Of a DNA stretch of 64,000 nucleotides, positions 1-12,261 are shown one piece after another. Position numbers and translations under genes: made by a program. Source of the DNA: Malurus cyaneus samueli. Its lineage: Eukaryota; Chordata; Aves; Passeriformes; Maluridae. The first letter of the stretch is position 1. Every line of letters starts with the position of its first letter. Location: contig CM019214.1 in assembly GCA_009741485.1 (NCBI GenBank), positions 50,990,863-51,054,862 on the forward strand. Reading direction: 5' to 3'. Below the pieces are notes generated by a model. That model did not search any database, was not told the origin of the DNA, and saw only the letters and a program-made list of their open reading frames with translations.

Positions 1-1167
1 ATGCTGTGCTACAGAAAATGAGGCTTCAATGACAACTGTTTTATTCTACTCTTATTGGTCTCAAGCACTTAATGACTTAACCATAACTTCACTGAAAAAT
101 TATACAAAAACATGAGCAAGTCTAGAGTCATTTATAAGGAAAAGCTTGGGTTTGTGCTTAATCTAAAATATAAAATATGAGTTTATGGGGGTTTTAACTT
201 TTTTTTTTAATATAAAGGAAAGATTTTTGTAACATTTTTGAATGCTTTGAGGAATAAGTGGGTCAGTAACTGACATATCAACATATGGAACTTTTACATC
301 CAGTTTGCTACATAGTTGAGCTGATTCACTCCACAACTGACTTACTCTATATATTTTGTATTTGACTAAGAAAGAAATGTCCCTCTCTTCAAGAGTTTAT
401 AATCATCCTTTGGTGTAATTTCAGAGCACAGAAGGACTCCTCTAAAATCAGTGAAGAGAAAATTTGTGAAAATACACACATGAGGAAAATAATCAGGGCC
501 CAAGATAGGAGAATTATTTTGGTATACATTTGGAAAAGAAGTAGGTGATTCTTTTTTGAGACATCCAACAAACATAAAACTATGAATTTATTTTCTTTTT
601 CTGATTTTAGTAGTGCATCTGTACATTTATTATTTTAACAAGATATAAACATTATCTCAGTATCTTCAAATGGTACTCTTACCTTAAATAGAACTAAAGC
701 ACTTTATCTTATGTACTTTTGCAAAATGTATTTTTACAGAGGTGTATGAACATTAGAACCCATTGCCACAAGTTGCTGCAGAAGCCAGAAGCAGCTCCAG
801 TAACTATTACAGAAGTGCACAGAGTATAAACTCATTTGGGTTGCAAAGAATATCTCCAGGCTCCAGTTCAGGAAATTCCTGCTGCGCAGATTTCTGGAAA
901 CTGAGAAGGTGCACATCAAAGGTGATGCTATTTTGTCTTTTCTCTCTTTAAAACTGACACTGGGTACAACATACCTCAGAATAAAAAATATTGCTTGACC
1001 CGCTACAGTTTTCTTCACTTTAAAATTCTTGAAAATTAGGGCCTTATGTGATAAGTATTCTCTACATATAAAACTGCTAGATTTCCTGTTTCTCAGTCTA
1101 ATTAAATTTAAAAAGAAATAATGAGGAGGCAATTTAAGATATGAGATGAGAGTCCCATAAAGTTCTA
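1..1167. other. Unannotated AT-rich sequence
   Basis: I recognise no gene or repeat here with confidence. From about 745 to 950 the base composition is more balanced than in the flanks, and short ORFs run on both strands. The long reverse-strand ORF (734-1432) continues into the antisense strand of the neighbouring CR1 and resembles no protein I know, so it is treated as chance. The 745-950 patch could be an old repeat, but I cannot name a family. Confidence 0.6.
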
Positions 1168-1895
1168 TCAGGCCACGTTCAAGGTGCTGCACCTGGGTCA
1201 GGGCAGTCTCAGACATGAGTAAAAGCTGTGACAAGAATTCACTGACAGCAGCTCTGAGTGTGAAGGACTTGGGGTCCTTGTGGCTGAAAAGCTGGACATC
1301 AGCCAGCATTGTGCACTTACAGTCCAAAAGGGCAACTACTTCTTGGGCTGCGTCAAAAGAGAAGTGACCAGCAGGATGAGGAAGGGGATTGTGCCCCTCT
1401 GCTCTGCTGAGACCCCACCTGCAGGACTGCATCCAGCTCTGGGGCCCAGCACAAGAAGGATGTGGACCTGTCTGAGTGAGTCCAGAGGAGGGACACCAAG
1501 ATGATGAGAGGGCTGGAGCAGTTCTCCTGTGAAGACAGGCTGAGAGAACTGGGGTTGTTCAGTCTGGAGAAGAGAGGCTCTTGGGAGGGAGAGGATTTTT
1601 TACACAGGCAGATAGTAACATGACAAGGGGCAATGATTTTAAATTTAAAGAGGGCAGATTTATATTAGATGTTAGGAAGAAATTTTTTACTCAGAGGATA
1701 GTGAAGCACTGGCATAGTTTGCTTAGAGAAGTTGGTGCCCCATCCAAATGGAAATGTTCAAAGCCAGTTTGGATGGGGACTTGACCAATGACCAACCTGA
1801 TCTATTGAATGACATCCCTCCCTATGGGAGGGGAGGCTGAATTAGATCATCTTTAAGGTCCCTTCCAATCCAGGTATTCTATGAGTCTATGACTC
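1168..1895 (+). mobile_element. CR1 LINE, 5'-truncated, sense
   Basis: This is the 3' part of a chicken-repeat-1 non-LTR retrotransposon. It enters within the C-terminal end of the reverse-transcriptase ORF. The sense frame at 1280-1504 reads like CR1 ORF2 (segments resembling QCALAAQK, LGCIKR and SALVRPH), but it has drifted out of frame. It continues through the conserved block 'ctggagcagttctcctgtg' and the 3' UTR. It ends with 'cttccaatccaggtattc' followed by degenerate copies of the short CR1 tail repeat (ctatgagtctatgactctg). CR1 copies are usually 5'-truncated by incomplete reverse transcription, as here. The copy cannot be active. It is diverged from the general CR1 pattern by many substitutions and small indels; the subfamily cannot be set by eye. 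Confidence 0.9.
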
Positions 1896-2794
1896 TGTGC
1901 TTCTGGGACATTCCAGCTACCAAAGACAAAACAGTTCCTTTTCTAGTGGCTAGAAAACTCATTCTGTATAATTATGTGTATCTGCTGGCATCACCAGGTA
2001 TGAGAAATTTAACAGCATTTGCACCTGGAAAAGAAGGAGGTAGAATACATGATTTCATCATTACCAGACGTGGAATAATATACTTCTGAATAGGAAGTAG
2101 TCTGCACTGCTGCATGAAACTCCATGTTCTACAAATGAAAAATTGTGACAGATATAAAGCCGTTAGGAGAATTTTTGCCAAGTAGTACTATTTTTAAGCC
2201 CTTATAGGTCAAGCTCAAAAGATTAATTCCATATTTTTTTCCTAGAATTCCTAGTTTCACTCACGATGTGTATGCCAATATATACTGTCAACCGAAAAGG
2301 AAATACTGTAAAAAATTAGGGTAATTTCCTAGTGTAAAGTATATTAAAGCATGATGTGACTAGCTTCTTGTATCATTCAAGTACTAGGTTGTCATTGGAG
2401 TTGTAGGCAGAAAAAATATTGGCAGCTATGAACAACATATTTGATTTCTGTGATATATAATTTTAAATTATAACCAGAAACTTGAAATTGACATTCTTCC
2501 AGCCACAGACTTTGTTAGCAGTTTCTTTACATAAATTTTAAGCTTTTATTTATAATTATCACAAAAATACCAAAGCCAAACTAAAACAGCAAATGTTGTT
2601 TTTCCAAAGTAGATGTCACATATTCCTGTCATGTTAAATTTAAATATCTGCTTATAAATGTACCCTTCAACCTGTGTGCACTGTCTAATCTCTGAAATGT
2701 GATAGCATTTCTCTATTTTTCTGTAATTTAACAGTTATGAAATATACCACACAACAGCAGTGTGATTCAAAACAAACAAAACAAAAAACAAAAA

Positions 2795-2829
<35 letters not shown>

Positions 2830-3329
2830 AAAAAAAAAAAAAACTAATGTAGGAACAAATAATTGGAAAAGCTTTGTTAAAAGATTTGGAATATTACCAA
2901 TTATGGTTCTGGCCTATGGTGGTGGTGACTAAAATATGTTACTATCTTCTAACTGTTTCTCATCCTGCATTAAATGAAGCCCTGGTCTTGATCAATGTCT
3001 AGTTTACCAAAACCACAGTCACATTTGGTATCCATTGCTACCCTTGTTTACAGTCTCAGAACGGAGACTGAGCAAGTTTAGTTAGGGTTGGAACTCAACC
3101 CTAAACTCTTGTAGATGAGCTGTCAGATTGGGCTCCATAAAACTGGCAGGAGTCCTGAGCAATAGTTATATAATGAAAACTGAGAAACGGAGCTTGTCAA
3201 AAATTGAACATACACTTTTATTTCTTTCTTTTGAATATTATCAACAAAAATAAAGGTTTCTGATTTTGCAATCTAAGTATAACATGGGTATATGCCATAT
3301 TATACAGTATACTTCCCAGAATCACCAGG
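1896..3329. other. Unannotated sequence with an A-rich tract
   Basis: AT-rich sequence without a recognisable gene. The only clear structure is the poly-A/AAAC tract listed separately at 2769-2843. Small ORFs at 1889-2089 (+) and 1972-2181 (-) have no recognisable motif. Confidence 0.6.
2769..2843 (+). repeat. A-rich simple repeat (AAAC then poly-A)
   Basis: About 75 bases that are almost only A, with scattered C residues giving AAAC-like units, followed by a nearly pure A run. Birds lack an active L1, and CR1 elements end in a short microsatellite rather than poly-A, so this is not a CR1 tail. It may be slippage-grown sequence or the decayed tail of a retrocopy. I see no obvious gene body just upstream. 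Long-read or short-read length calls in such a tract are unreliable. Confidence 0.9.
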
Positions 3330-3745
3330 CTCACCAGGAAATGACATGCCAGGGAGGGGTTTCAGCCAACTTAATCTAATCTCCAGGTAGTAGAAATTTT
3401 GCAGTCTCCACAGGCAATGTATTCCAATAATTCCTTGGCCTTCCTGTTTGAATTCTTTTTTGTTATATCTAACCAAGATCTTCCTTGCTGTAATTTAAAT
3501 CTATTCTTTTTCTTCTTACCTGACATGGATATGAAAACATATTACCCTTTCCTCTCTGTAAGATCCTTTTAAACAGTTTTCTGTTAATATTAAAATTGGA
3601 TTCCACTCCATCCTGCAGAAATTTTCAAAATCTTGTGTCTCTTAATTTCTAAACACAGATTTTTTTTTCTCTTCTCCATGAACTATATCCTTCAAGAAAA
3701 TGTCCTCAAACTTTTGCCTTCTTTTTGGTGAGCTAATTAACCTCT
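3330..3745 (-). mobile_element. Ancient CR1-type LINE fragment, antisense
   Basis: The plus strand carries, in order, degenerate versions of phrases found in the antisense of old amniote CR1 3' halves: 'aggcaatgtattccaat', then 'tatatctaacc', then 'cttgctgtaatttaaa', then 'cctttcctctctgtaa'. The order and spacing match the family, but divergence is much higher than in the 1.2-kb or 34.7-kb copies. This suggests an old insertion, possibly shared across birds or sauropsids. Ends are approximate; the last 100 bases towards 3745 are weakly supported. Confidence 0.6.
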
Positions 3746-6596
3746 CTTATGTCTATAAACTCTACCATACACTATTTTTTTAAAGTATTGTCTATTGCAT
3801 TATTACTGAGAAACAGTTAAAACACGACTGTGAAGACTCAAATTTATACACCCTCCAGTGTAACAATGAGCTATTGATAACTACCTACTGGCTTTCAGCC
3901 AGTTTTTCATCACCTTATGGTAATATGTTTCTCAAAACTACTTACAAGAACACCATGTAACAGGGTGTCATTAATTTTTATTCAATTCAAGACATAATAT
4001 AGTATAGAAAAAGTTAATCTGGTCTGTAATCATTTATTTTTGCAACACTTTTGTTGGGTTTTTTTATGCCATACTTTATAGGATTGCATACAAATTTGGA
4101 TTACTTGTTTACACATTGTCTAAGGACTGATGTTGTACTGATTAGTATTTAGTTTCTAACTTAAAGGTTTGATACCAGATCAGATTTGGATTACATGCCA
4201 CAGATAGGACAGAAAATATCACCTCTACTAAAAATGTTCAGTTCTAAAGAAGGACTACTGTGAAAATTAATAAGAAAAGCAGCATGGACTCCCCCTGCAC
4301 CCAAGTAATTCTAATTCAAACAAGAAAACTAAGATAGATTGGTCTTTCTTCTGTACCTAAGGAACCAAGACAGACAAATAAAGAAGCAAAGTTCTGAAAG
4401 TATTTGCTCTAGAGAACAGAATAAGAGTAAATTAATATTCTTAAATCAAAGTATTTATGAGATTGCACAAGTAGCTACTAAGATATGTTGCACTGACAAT
4501 TTACAAGGGAAAAAAGTAAAGGTTAGCATGAACAATGTCAGATATGTACTACAGAGGAACATAAATATTTGCCAAAGGTATGGAGAAGCAATGAGCTTTC
4601 TGCTGAAAGATAGGCTTATAGACAGTGTCTGCTGAAAAAATGCAGAAAAATAACCTTTTGCTGTATTTCTCCATTAACAACATTAAATTTCCATAAATAA
4701 TTTATCTCTAATGAGAAGCTATTTGATCTTGGTATATGTACATTCATATGCAACCAAATAAGCACACATTTTGAAGGCATTGAAGAGAATCCAAAAACCA
4801 GCATGTAAATATTTCAAAGTTCTCTAAATATTGTTTGCAATAGACCATGTGATGTTTAGCAAATCTCGGGCACTTACTTAAACACTTAGGAAAGATGAAT
4901 GGAGACATAAAGGACTGAGGTTGGGGAGTGGTATTGAGAGAGGAGAAGAAAGGGAGAAAAAATATTTCAAAAAGAACTATTTTACATTGATTTGAAGTTA
5001 GAATAACATGTCATTGTCAGTTCAAGGCTCTACAAACAACTGATATTTGCCTTGTAAAAGCATGTTCATGCTAATGGCACAATATAAAAAAAAATCAGCA
5101 GAAATAGGTTGTAGAGTCTGCTATAGTGCTGTATTCTATGCTCCTCTGTAGAATTTTTACTTTATGAAAAGGCTGTGAAAAATTGCAAACATTTGTAACC
5201 AGTCTAATGGCTAAAGATGTTTTTTTACATATGGATTGGAGAGGTTCAGTCATTTTAGGAATATTTTTCAGAGCACATTCTTAAAAATCTATGTATCAAA
5301 TGCACAAAAGTCACTGAATATGTTGTACTATGAAATGAGTTGTTACAGAAATCATTTACCAACTTTCCAGTCATTATCATTTTAATAATATAAAATGTTC
5401 CACTAGTTTCTGTGGCTGAAAAGTAAAATTCTAGAAATACTGGATTTGTATATAGAGCCATATTTTCAAACATAAAGAAAAAAATATTTTATTTCTAGAC
5501 ACAGATGATTTGAGGAGATCATTAAGAGCCTGTTTTTTTTAAAATTTGCTCTAGCCCAGGATACAAGATTTACTTCAGTCACCAGTAAATCTGAAACGCA
5601 GTAGTTCTTAATCCGTTTCCTTTCCACGGCAGAGTGGAAGCTCTTTGGTCTTAGTATGGCTGTGAATACCTGTTTTCCAGTATATTCTGCTAACCAGCCC
5701 ATGACCAAGGTTCTGGAATTTTTATTTGTTTTTCTTTTTGCCTTGTCCCCTTCCCCCTGCCTCAGCAGTTCTTCTATGCTGCTAAATTATGAAACCTTCT
5801 AACCAGTAATAGTAACAGGCAAGGAAAACATAATATTTCTTCTCTCACCTGAGTAGGAAATCCTTTTTGGAATATCAAGTTTTGACAAACCCTTGTTGTA
5901 TTCATCCAGAAACCTATGAGCCAACACTGGTCTTCCCAAAGCTCAGTGTATTGTAAAATTCAAGTAGGTAATTCAGGACTGGGTTTTGATACATAACTAT
6001 AAATTGTGAGGTTTGGTCCTCATCACTAGATTTGTGACCTCACAATTCTTTCTCTTTTTGTCTATGATTTTGCATCTCCTCTAGGTTTTCTTCTTCCATT
6101 CACCTGTTATTTCTCTTTTGTTATCTCTTGCACTTGACATGAAGGAACAGGAAGGAAGATCCATGTCTCTTTATATGAAAAAATTTTTTAAAAAACCCAC
6201 CCAAAACCAAATGTAATCATTTGCTTACCTGTTACTATATTTGAAATAACTTGCTGATTGTTTAAACAGGAGTAGCTTCCCTTTAAGTTTACCTGAACGT
6301 TCTTGGAGGTAATAAATACATTTTGGATGCATGGGAAACAGTGATAATTACACTAGAACCAGTGCAGCAGCCTGACCTTCCTAAGAGCATTATGATTGCA
6401 CCTGAGCTTCAGACACAGCAGAAGAAAGTTTGAAAGCATGCAGACCTGTAAGGACTGAGATTTCAGTTAATCTTATAATCCTGAAAACCCTCCTTAAAAT
6501 ATACAAAACACATTTTATTTAATCTTAACTACCTACATATTATGAGAATAAACCCACTGATTTGAAAAACTAGTATTTTCCACTTTTGCATCCATA
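3746..6596. other. Unannotated AT-rich sequence
   Basis: About 2.8 kb without a recognisable gene, RNA or named repeat. The ORFs inside (for example 98 codons at 4339-4635 on the plus strand and 80 codons at 5466-5708 on the minus strand) show no domain or motif I recognise. Confidence 0.6.
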
Positions 6597-6755
6597 GAAA
6601 TCATAGAATCAATAAGGAAAGGACCTTAAAGATCATCTAGTTCCAACCCTCCCTGCCATGCGCTCAGGTGTCACTCCCTAGACCAGGCTGGTCAAAGCCC
6701 CATCCAACCTGGCCTTGAACACTTCCAGGGATGAGGCATCCACAATTTCTGTGGT
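6597..6755 (-). mobile_element. CR1 LINE 3' end, antisense
   Basis: Read on the plus strand this starts with the tail signature 'aaatcatagaatcaataagg' and continues through 'aaagatcatctagttccaac'. It then runs through 'ccatccaacctggccttgaa' and 'cacttccagggatgaggcat', the standard antisense text of the last about 150 bases of avian CR1. Only the 3' terminus is present. It is relatively little diverged, so it is one of the younger copies in the window and the clearest single sign that the DNA is avian. Confidence 0.95.
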
Positions 6756-7345
6756 TCATCCAGGTAAGTGAGGGTCACAAGACCAAGATTTTAAAGAAGA
6801 ATATCCCTCACTTTCAACATGTGATTTGTCTAACTTCAGTAACAATGACTCTTATTCTTTATTCTTTTAGCCCAAATATATGACATGCTGATGGAGAAAC
6901 AGGCAGGCCAATAGAGAAGGGGCTTGGAGGCCCATGTGACCTTGCTGTTCAGACACTTTGATCTGTGATATGGTCTGGATGGATAACACCAGTTACATCC
7001 ATACTCCACTGAGACAGCTGCAAGAGATGCCTTCAAATGAAGGCACACGTACTTACACAGTCTCAGTTTTGTAGGTGCTTTGAGACTGTTGAAGGAATAA
7101 TATTCATAGCAGAAAACAGACACTGATATTCCACAGGAATGATTCTAGGAAAAAAAGTTATAGCAGGATGAAAAGAATTAGTAATTATTTTTTTAAAACT
7201 CATAAACTTGTCCCATTTTCCTCATAGTTTTTGACCACTTTTTTGGCTTTATTTTTCTGGAGAATATTCAAGATTATTTTCAAGGTGAAAAATTTTGAAC
7301 CACAGGTCATCCCTTTAATTCTGTCTTTCTATCAAAGCATTCTGA
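6756..7345. other. Unannotated sequence
   Basis: No gene recognised. A 95-codon reverse ORF at 6836-7123 has no motif I know and no supporting context. Confidence 0.55.
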
Positions 7346-7613
7346 GCGCTTCCTCAGAAGTCGGTTTATATGTTACTTTTTTTAAACATTTCTTCTATTT
7401 TTATGTATTTGGGAGTTTCTCACATCCCAAAGTTAAGCTAAGTTAATCTGCTTGAGAAGATGAGATATGGGTATACCANGTGCTTCCTCAGAAGTCAGTT
7501 TATATGTTACTTTTTTTAAACATTTCTTCTATTTTTATGTATTTGGGAGTTTCTCACATCCCAAAGTTAAGCTAAGTGAATCTGCTTGAGAAGATGAGAT
7601 ATGGGTATACCAT
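7346..7613 (+). repeat. 134-bp direct tandem duplication split by a single N
   Basis: Bases 7346-7479 and 7480-7613 are two head-to-tail copies of the same 134-bp unit. I see three substitutions (for example gtcggttt versus gtcagttt, and agttaatc versus agtgaatc), and the last base of the first copy is an N. A single N exactly at the junction suggests two overlapping contig ends, probably carrying the two parental alleles, that were placed side by side instead of merged. A real tandem duplication with one ambiguous base is the alternative. Confidence 0.85.
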
Positions 7614-9688
7614 GGGTTTGCAAACCAAGGAATTACATATAATGGGTGACATCTATGCAGAAACAGTGCATAATACAACTTCATTCCATAATTTCATAGT
7701 TTTAACCCCCTTTAAATCATATGAACCTTAATTCATTCCAGACACTTCGAAACAGAAACAAAATTGACTTCTTTTGCTTGAGCAAATGATACCTGTTGGT
7801 AAGAGTTTAACTTTTTTTTTTCACTGAAATGTAGTGGATACTCATGGTGCTATACATTTTCAAAGTATTGCATGATGGTCAAACCCAAAAGTGTCTCAGT
7901 ACAAAGACCTGACAGTTGGAGACTCTCGTCTCACAGCCTTGCCCTCAAGGGTTTACTTATATTTTCCCATTATAAACAGTTTTCTGAAGACTAAATACTT
8001 TGAAATGGAAGAAATGTCTGACTTTACATCAGACATGCTCTTCCTGTGCTTTGAAGATGTAAAGAGCTACATTGTGTGCATTCTTATTTATAGTTCATCT
8101 CAGATGTTTGTTTCAATTCCCCTCTGCCCCTTCCCTTACAGTCACTTCACTTCAACCTCACTTTAGCTACCATCCCTATATCCCTTTCTCTCTATCTTAT
8201 CCCTCTCCCCCTGCTTCTGTCATCTGCTTGGTCCCTTGCCTCATCTTCAATATCATCAGTCAACAAAGAAAAAGCCAGGAAAATGAAAGGAACTAGTAAG
8301 ACAGCTGCAAAATATTAATGAACTTTCTGTCTTTCATGTTATATCTCTTGTGTCTTAATCCTTTATTTGTTTTATCTATTTATAAACTGTTTGGAGTGAA
8401 GACTGTGCTTTATTTTTTGCTGACAAGTTTGGTGACATAGCCTCTCTTTCGACTGCAATGCCTAAGCTTTTCTGTAACCTGGGCTGTGACAGTATAGAGG
8501 TTTTTACAGACATGAAAGCAATGTTGCATTTTAATTGACTATTGAACTTGCTTTGTCTAACAGAGAAATAGATATTAAATGATCCATGAACTCAGTGCTA
8601 GAGCTATGTTTTGTTCTTGCTTACTTTTGTTCACGGGAGTTGGTTGCCTACTTCATCAGGTTTTGTAACAGCCCTGGTAAGACTTCAATGCAGATGTGGT
8701 GACATGCTGAGCTGTAATGGAGGGCTGTTTCATTGCATCTCCTGCTTTCAGTTCTCCCTTTATAGACAGTCATTACTATGACATTCAAGATGTCACCTTG
8801 TTATTATCTTAGTCTGCTGAAGATGATGCCGACACTCTCACAGAGTGTATAGAAAGGTAAGAACCTATGAAAGATGGAGATGCCAGTTTCTATCACCATG
8901 CGCACTCTAGGTCACCTTGTGCAACCCTGAGTATCAATATAAAGGTTTGGAGCACTCTGTGTTTGGGGTTAAAAAACAGGAGTTATTCTAGGAATGTTAC
9001 ATGGATTTTGAATGGGTAAATAACTTAAAAACTCACTGTTATTTTACTGTGTAAAATGGTGATATTTATTGTTTTACATTTGTTAGACATTAAGCTCTGA
9101 AGCCAATTTTCTGCTGAGATGGCCTAGCCAGGTGTGGACTCATGAGGAAGAGGTGGAAGATGGGAAATTCTGGATGTCCTGCAGGCTGTCATTCAGGGTA
9201 GCACTTGCTCATCCATCAGGATCTGTTTGCCCTGTAATACAGGCAGCCTTACCCAGACAGCAGGTAGGCGTGCCCTTTCCACAGAAATGAGTTCAAGCTG
9301 ACATTCACTACAAGTCTGGTTTCGTTTGTCAATTGGTTTCATTAACTCCAGTTTTTCCAGTCCCTACACCCGTGCATGGACCCTCCAAACCATGGTCTGA
9401 CTAATTTCTGCACCTAAATCCCCTCATACACACATGTGCTCATGCCAAATAGAGCCCTTATCCAGGAAGAGAGCTAAAAACAGATTAAATAGCAAGGTAA
9501 GACAGACTACAGTGATCAGGCACAGGGAATAACCAGATAAATTTACTACCAGGGGCCATTTATGTAAGACTGGCGTCTCCTGCCTTCTTGCCTTTCAATT
9601 TCCCTGAGATTAGAGTGCACCTGAATTATTACACAAAGTATTTTTATTATTTACTTCCACAAAAGGAGGCATTGATTGAGACTCTCAC
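7614..9688. other. Unannotated sequence
   Basis: No gene or named repeat recognised. A pyrimidine-rich patch lies at about 8120-8240, which explains the long overlapping plus-strand ORFs there. The stretch 9110-9300 is more GC-balanced but shows no known family. Confidence 0.55.
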
Positions 9689-10245
9689 AGGCTATTACAG
9701 AGCTCAAATAGCTTTGTTGTTAGAAAATTTTTAATAATGTTTAGACTTAACTTCACTGAATTCTGTTTTACGTTGCTGTTATTCATGCTCGTCATGGAAA
9801 ACTGCTTATTCCCATCTCCTATTCTTACCTTTCTGTATCCTGCTGACATCAGTCTCCTCAGCTGTAGACTAAACAAGCCTAATTCCTTCAATTTTTTTTC
9901 AGAAGTTATGCTTTCTAGACCTGTAACCATTCTTGTTATTCTCTTTTGGACCCAATCCAATTGATTTGTACTCTTCTTGAAGCATGAAGCCCAAAACTGA
10001 TCATGATGTTGCATCTGAGCCTAACCAAGTCCAAACAGAATTTAACTACTTCATATGTCACTTAAACAATGCATGCAATATTTGTGTTTCATTATTGTGT
10101 TTGCCTTTTGTGTATATAATCTCTACAGTAAACTTATTTTGTTGATGATTTCCAGCTTGTGATTTTTTATGACCTATAGGTCATTTTTCTCAGCATGACT
10201 TTATCAGCAGTACTTTCTGTTATTCTCAAACCTCGGTGCAGGAAA
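9689..10245 (-). mobile_element. Ancient CR1-type LINE, antisense
   Basis: The plus strand contains, in the correct order, eroded forms of old CR1 antisense text: 'actgcttattcccatctcct', 'tagactaaacaagcctaatt', 'ttttggacccaatccaattg', 'cttcttgaagcatgaagccc' and 'gagcctaaccaagtcc'. After this comes a block about crossing from 'cttgtgattttttatgacct' towards 10245. The reverse-strand conceptual translation (about 10014 to 9685) still shows the CR1 ORF2 C-terminal pattern around QFWASCFKK, DWVQKRITRMV and KELGLFSLQLRRL. Divergence is high and the frame is kept only by chance. This type is common in reptile and bird genomes as a fossil. Confidence 0.8.
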
Positions 10246-10675
10246 ACATCCAAATATTTGATAAAGCACTTGCACATTTCAAGAAGTAATCATAATCTGC
10301 AGCGATCACTTGATGCTTTTCTTCTTTCTATTACCTTGAGCCTTTTCTCATTAAACTATAGTTTAGGAGAAGGACAAAAAATCTGTTTAAAGAACATACA
10401 TGTGATCTACATTACATCATCAACCACTTTCAAGCTTTTAAAGTTGTATTGTCTTTGAGGGAATATCTACAGTTCTGCAGTTCTACTTTTGTTCATCTTA
10501 TTCGGGTAAAGAGGTATTCACACTCTACTACTGTAAAGGAAATGACAGAACATACCTAGGAAAGATAACTTCTACAGAGTGGATTCATTTTTCAGGATTC
10601 TCATTACAGTGCCTGGAGAGAGAGAGACTTCTGCCACAATGTAACACATCTAAAACTGGGTATCTAATTAAGTCC
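10246..10675. other. Unannotated sequence between two CR1 fragments
   Basis: AT-rich, with no recognised gene. A plus-strand ORF of 87 codons (10195-10458) begins inside the old CR1 and has no motif. Confidence 0.5.
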
Positions 10676-10858
10676 TGAGGTTTGCACCTCTACTCTGCTC
10701 TTGTGAAACTGAATTTGGATATTTCAACCAGCTCTGGGGCCCATAGTATTAAAACGATGCAAATCCGCTCAAGAAGGTTCAGAGAAGGGGCACAAATACA
10801 ATTGTGGGGCTGAAGCACCTCTTCTATGTGAGGATGCACTGAGGGGCTGTGATACAGC
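10676..10858 (+). mobile_element. CR1 LINE internal fragment, sense
   Basis: This fragment carries the CR1 ORF2 passage 'cacctctactctgctcttgt', then 'ccagctctggggccc', then a degenerate 'ctgaagcacctcttctatg'. It ends near 'ggatgcactgagggg'. It corresponds to a short internal part of the same region seen at 1380-1530. Neither the 5' part nor the 3' tail is present, so it is a truncated or deleted remnant. Confidence 0.8.
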
Positions 10859-11504
10859 TCTTCCTTTTGCTTTCTTTTTATAACCGCTTAATAAAACCAT
10901 TCCTTCATTTTGAGACATTTCAGCAACAAATAAAGTAGTATAAGAAATACAGGCCTCTCCTTCCTCCTTATTTGTGTGCTTTTTATAAAAATGTTCCCAA
11001 CCTCCATTTTGCTGAAACTCACAGAAGCCAGTAATTAACACACCCCATGTGTTCTGGCTGACTGCTATATGATACTTCCATTTTCACACAGCCGCTCCTG
11101 TGGAAGAGACAGATATCACACACCTGCTTGCCTTTCAGGAAACATATCCTCAAAAACCACGGCACAGTAATAATAGCATATAATTGTTTATGAAACAGCA
11201 GAAGATTATCTATGGCTTTTGCAATGTGATATTGGAGATGCAAGATAAATACACAGAAAATTTGTATTATCACAAAGATAACATAATGGATTGAATTATT
11301 TTTGAGAATAAATTTCCCTTTGGGAATGTCTATACAACAGGTAAATATAAGGTTAGAATGTATGGGGAATCTGGAATAGACCCCAAGCTTTCGAAGAGGC
11401 ATTTGTACACATTTATTATATTTGTTATTAGTTTTAATCAGAATCAGTATTCTCTTATATTTTGATAACTTATGCAGCTACTTATATTACTCTAATGGAA
11501 TCCT
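10859..11504. other. Unannotated sequence
   Basis: No gene recognised. A 127-codon reverse ORF at 11019-11402 is in AT-rich sequence and has no recognisable domain; I treat it as chance. Confidence 0.5.
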
Positions 11505-11590
11505 GGAAATATTGATTGGAAAGGATCCTTGAAGGTCCTCCAGAGAATCTTTGTTTCAAGAAGGGCTGATGCTAAAAGGGGAACAACATA
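11505..11590 (-). mobile_element. Short CR1 3'-end fragment, antisense (old)
   Basis: The plus strand reads like an eroded CR1 3' end in antisense: 'gattggaaaggatccttg', 'aaggtcctccag' and 'aagaagggctgatgc', similar to the usual antisense text in which a stretch like 'caaagcagggctgac' follows the tail. The fragment is short and diverged, so the family assignment is moderate. Confidence 0.5.
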
Positions 11591-11754
11591 GCCACGTGGG
11601 GTTTTTCCTTAAGTAATTGAAATTTGTTGTTAATTCAGAAATTCTAAAATTCCAATTTCAACAGAAATGTCATTTGACATTTAATGTTTGCAATTACCAC
11701 TATGCAGAATTTATGTAATTTTCCTTAAGGTTTCCATGAAATAATTTTATGGGG

Positions 11755-11781
11755 TTTTTTTTTGTTTGTTTGTTTGTTTTT
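11755..11781 (+). repeat. (TTTG)n simple repeat
   Basis: A short T-rich tract with four consecutive TTTG units. It is an ordinary microsatellite. Confidence 0.85.
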
Positions 11782-12261
11782 AGTAGTTAGGTGGACTTAT
11801 TTTAACAAAGGGTATGATGTGCTATTTTAAATTTATGCAATTTTAAAATACTCTCAGTTGTCATAGGCATAAGCAGAGTGGGACAAAGATTATTAGAAAA
11901 GCTCTTCCACTGAGTCACAAGGTGCAGAAAGTAACCCTTGCTTTCTAAACTTCTTCTCAGAGAAAATCCTGGGTATGTCTGGATCCAGTCCCGGCCTCAG
12001 ATTTTGCTGATGGTTTATGTGTAGAGGATTATGCAGGTGTAATTAAAGCTTTGTACAACTTTGTCCTTAGGATCAAGGATGCAACCCAAATAAATTTATA
12101 TAAATAAAACAAATTATTTATTTAAATTGATTACAATAATGATAATGATTAGGAATTAAAATCAGCTTAATCAGAAACCCTTACTGCACAATCCAGATAG
12201 CTATAACTTCAAGTAAAGCACACTATTTTTTTAAGCAGTACTAAAGAAATTGTGTTAAAGC
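11782..12261. other. Unannotated AT-rich sequence
   Basis: No gene or named repeat recognised before the repeat-flanked element at 12262. Confidence 0.5.

Noticed and set aside
734..1432. 232-codon reverse-strand ORF, the longest in the window
   Set aside because: About a third of it is the antisense strand of a CR1 element, and the rest resembles no protein; no splice or start context supports it.
1280..1504. Plus-strand ORF that resembles reverse transcriptase
   Set aside because: It is the C-terminal end of CR1 ORF2 inside a truncated, drifted element; it is covered by the CR1 entry and is not a host gene.
9685..10014. 109-codon reverse ORF
   Set aside because: It is a remnant of ORF2 in an ancient CR1 copy, open by chance.
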